Origin: Brevibacillus laterosporus DSM 25
Lineage (GTDB): Bacteria > Bacillota > Bacilli > Brevibacillales > Brevibacillaceae
Direction: 5' to 3'
Assembly: GCF_002706795.1 (NCBI RefSeq)
Contig: NZ_CP017705.1
Location: 4,129,501-4,193,500 of the forward strand
Length of the DNA stretch: 64,000 nt
A program made the position numbers and the translations under genes. Positions 63,263 through 64,000 of this stretch are shown here, one piece after another. Below the pieces are notes generated by a model. That model did not search any database and was not told the DNA's origin. It was given only the letters and a program-made list of their open reading frames with translations. The number at the start of each line of letters is the position of its first letter. Position 1 is the stretch's first letter.

Positions 63263-64000
63263 TTGTCATACAGTATTAAATTGGATTCGTTTGAAGGGCC
63301 GCTCGATTTGCTTTTGCATTTGATCGACAAGGCGGAGGTAGATATCTATGATATACCAATAGCGGTGATTACTGAACAATATTTGGATACCATTCATACG
63401 ATGCGTGAGCTTCAATTGGATGTAGCTAGTGAGTTCGTAGTCATGGCTGCTACTCTGTTGGCCATCAAAAGCAAAACGTTACTTCCTAAAAAAGAGGAGA
63501 TACATTTTGAACCATTGCACGATGAATATGGTGAAGAGGAAGATCCTCGGGATGAACTGGTACAACGCTTACTGGAGTATAGAAAATTCAAACGCATGGC
63601 CGAACAACTACGCGAAATGGAGACGGGGCGTAGCCATGTATTTACTCGACCGGCTGAGGACTTAACACCATATGCGCGTGAAGAGGAGCCAGGAATTGCA
63701 AATGTGACCCTATTTGATATGCTTCATGCATTAGAAAAAATGTTTGCGAGATTGCAGACCAAAGAGCCTGTAGCTAAGGTCTCACGAGATGAAATTTCCA
63801 TAAAGGACCGGATGAAAGAGATTCGTCAGCTCATTAAGGTTGGAGGAGGGCATGTTCGCTTCTCTCAATTGTTTATTACAAACGTTACTCGCACTGAGAT
63901 TGTGACGACGTTTCTTGCCTTACTGGAATTGATGAAGGGAAAGGCTATTACGTGTGTTCAAAATCAATTATTTACGGACATCTTGATCAGTGAGGGAAAG
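63263..64000 (+). CDS. scpA: Segregation and condensation protein ScpA (partial)
   Basis: The first ~246 residues of the kleisin subunit of the Smc-ScpAB condensin, running off the window. The N-terminal domain is typical (SIKLDSFEGPLDLLLHLIDKAEVDIYDIPIA...EQYLDTI, then EFVVMAATLLAIKSKTLLP). It binds the Smc neck, and the later part would bind the Smc head. The TTG start follows AAGGCGGG by ~7 bp. It marks the return to conserved chromosomal genes. Confidence 0.93.
   Translation, partial: MSYSIKLDSFEGPLDLLLHLIDKAEVDIYDIPIAVITEQYLDTIHTMRELQLDVASEFVVMAATLLAIKSKTLLPKKEEIHFEPLHDEYGEEEDPRDELVQRLLEYRKFKRMAEQLREMETGRSHVFTRPAEDLTPYAREEEPGIANVTLFDMLHALEKMFARLQTKEPVAKVSRDEISIKDRMKEIRQLIKVGGGHVRFSQLFITNVTRTEIVTTFLALLELMKGKAITCVQNQLFTDILISEGK

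Noticed and set aside
1-64000. CRISPR arrays, rRNA or tRNA genes
   Set aside because: No regularly spaced repeats and no tRNA or rRNA signatures were seen. Short repeats found are terminators, promoter boxes or IS ends.

Overview
The window is from an endospore-forming Firmicute, most likely a Brevibacillus-type member of the Paenibacillaceae. This rests on the dacF-spoIIAA-spoIIAB-sigF-spoVA-lysA gene order, the protein sequences, AGGAGG ribosome sites with frequent GTG/TTG starts, and moderately AT-rich DNA. The genus is an inference from gene content.

Layout. (1) 1-7107: end of a polyamine/amino-acid-type ABC permease with an M20 peptidase, an Lrp/AsnC regulator, and an oppBCDF-like oligopeptide ABC operon without a binding-protein gene. 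(2) 7236-9458: a methyl-accepting chemotaxis protein with a SigD-like promoter. (3) 9500-19784: the conserved sporulation block dacF, spoIIAA-spoIIAB-sigF, spoVAA-AB-AC-AD-AEb-AEa-AF, lysA and ppiB, with SigF/G-, SigH- and SigG-like promoters and matching terminators. (4) About 19.8-61.5 kb: an accessory segment of roughly 42 kb between ppiB and the HD/M50/scpA genes. It holds two degraded IS3-family elements, a degraded group II intron, a two-component system with a lipoprotein, three envelope-polymer genes (LCP, OatA-like acyltransferase, GC-rich membrane acyltransferase-like protein), an ECF sigma/anti-sigma-like pair, several tiny peptide genes, a broken XRE-TPR regulator, a metallophosphoesterase, RidA, a PF04185 phosphoesterase, tandem isoleucine T-boxes before brnQ, and a three-gene NRPS operon. 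(5) 61.8-64.0 kb: an HD hydrolase, an M50 protease and the start of scpA.

Two systems stand out. The NRPS operon (46167-60346) has the parts of a prodrug self-protection pathway: a C-A-PCP-E module whose A-domain code reads as Asn (so N-acyl-D-Asn), a two-module NRPS with thioesterase (first A-domain code reads as Asp), and a ClbP/ZmaM-type serine peptidase fused to an ABC exporter. Its oddity is that the two-module NRPS begins with only the C-terminal half of a condensation domain. Second, three nearly identical promoters (24939-24992, 26943-26996, and 38092-38039 on the minus strand) carry TKKACA-type boxes at offsets 0, 11 and 33 and a -10 box at offset 48. Each precedes an envelope gene. 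The phasing is what an OmpR/PhoB-type regulator would bind, and such a regulator is encoded at 21443.

Smaller points of interest are peptide genes with repeated (E/D)PxW motifs upstream of a broken XRE-TPR regulator, an IS3 copy with an internally inverted segment, and 11-bp tandem repeats before the metallophosphoesterase gene. All functional assignments are from reading the sequence; no database search was run.
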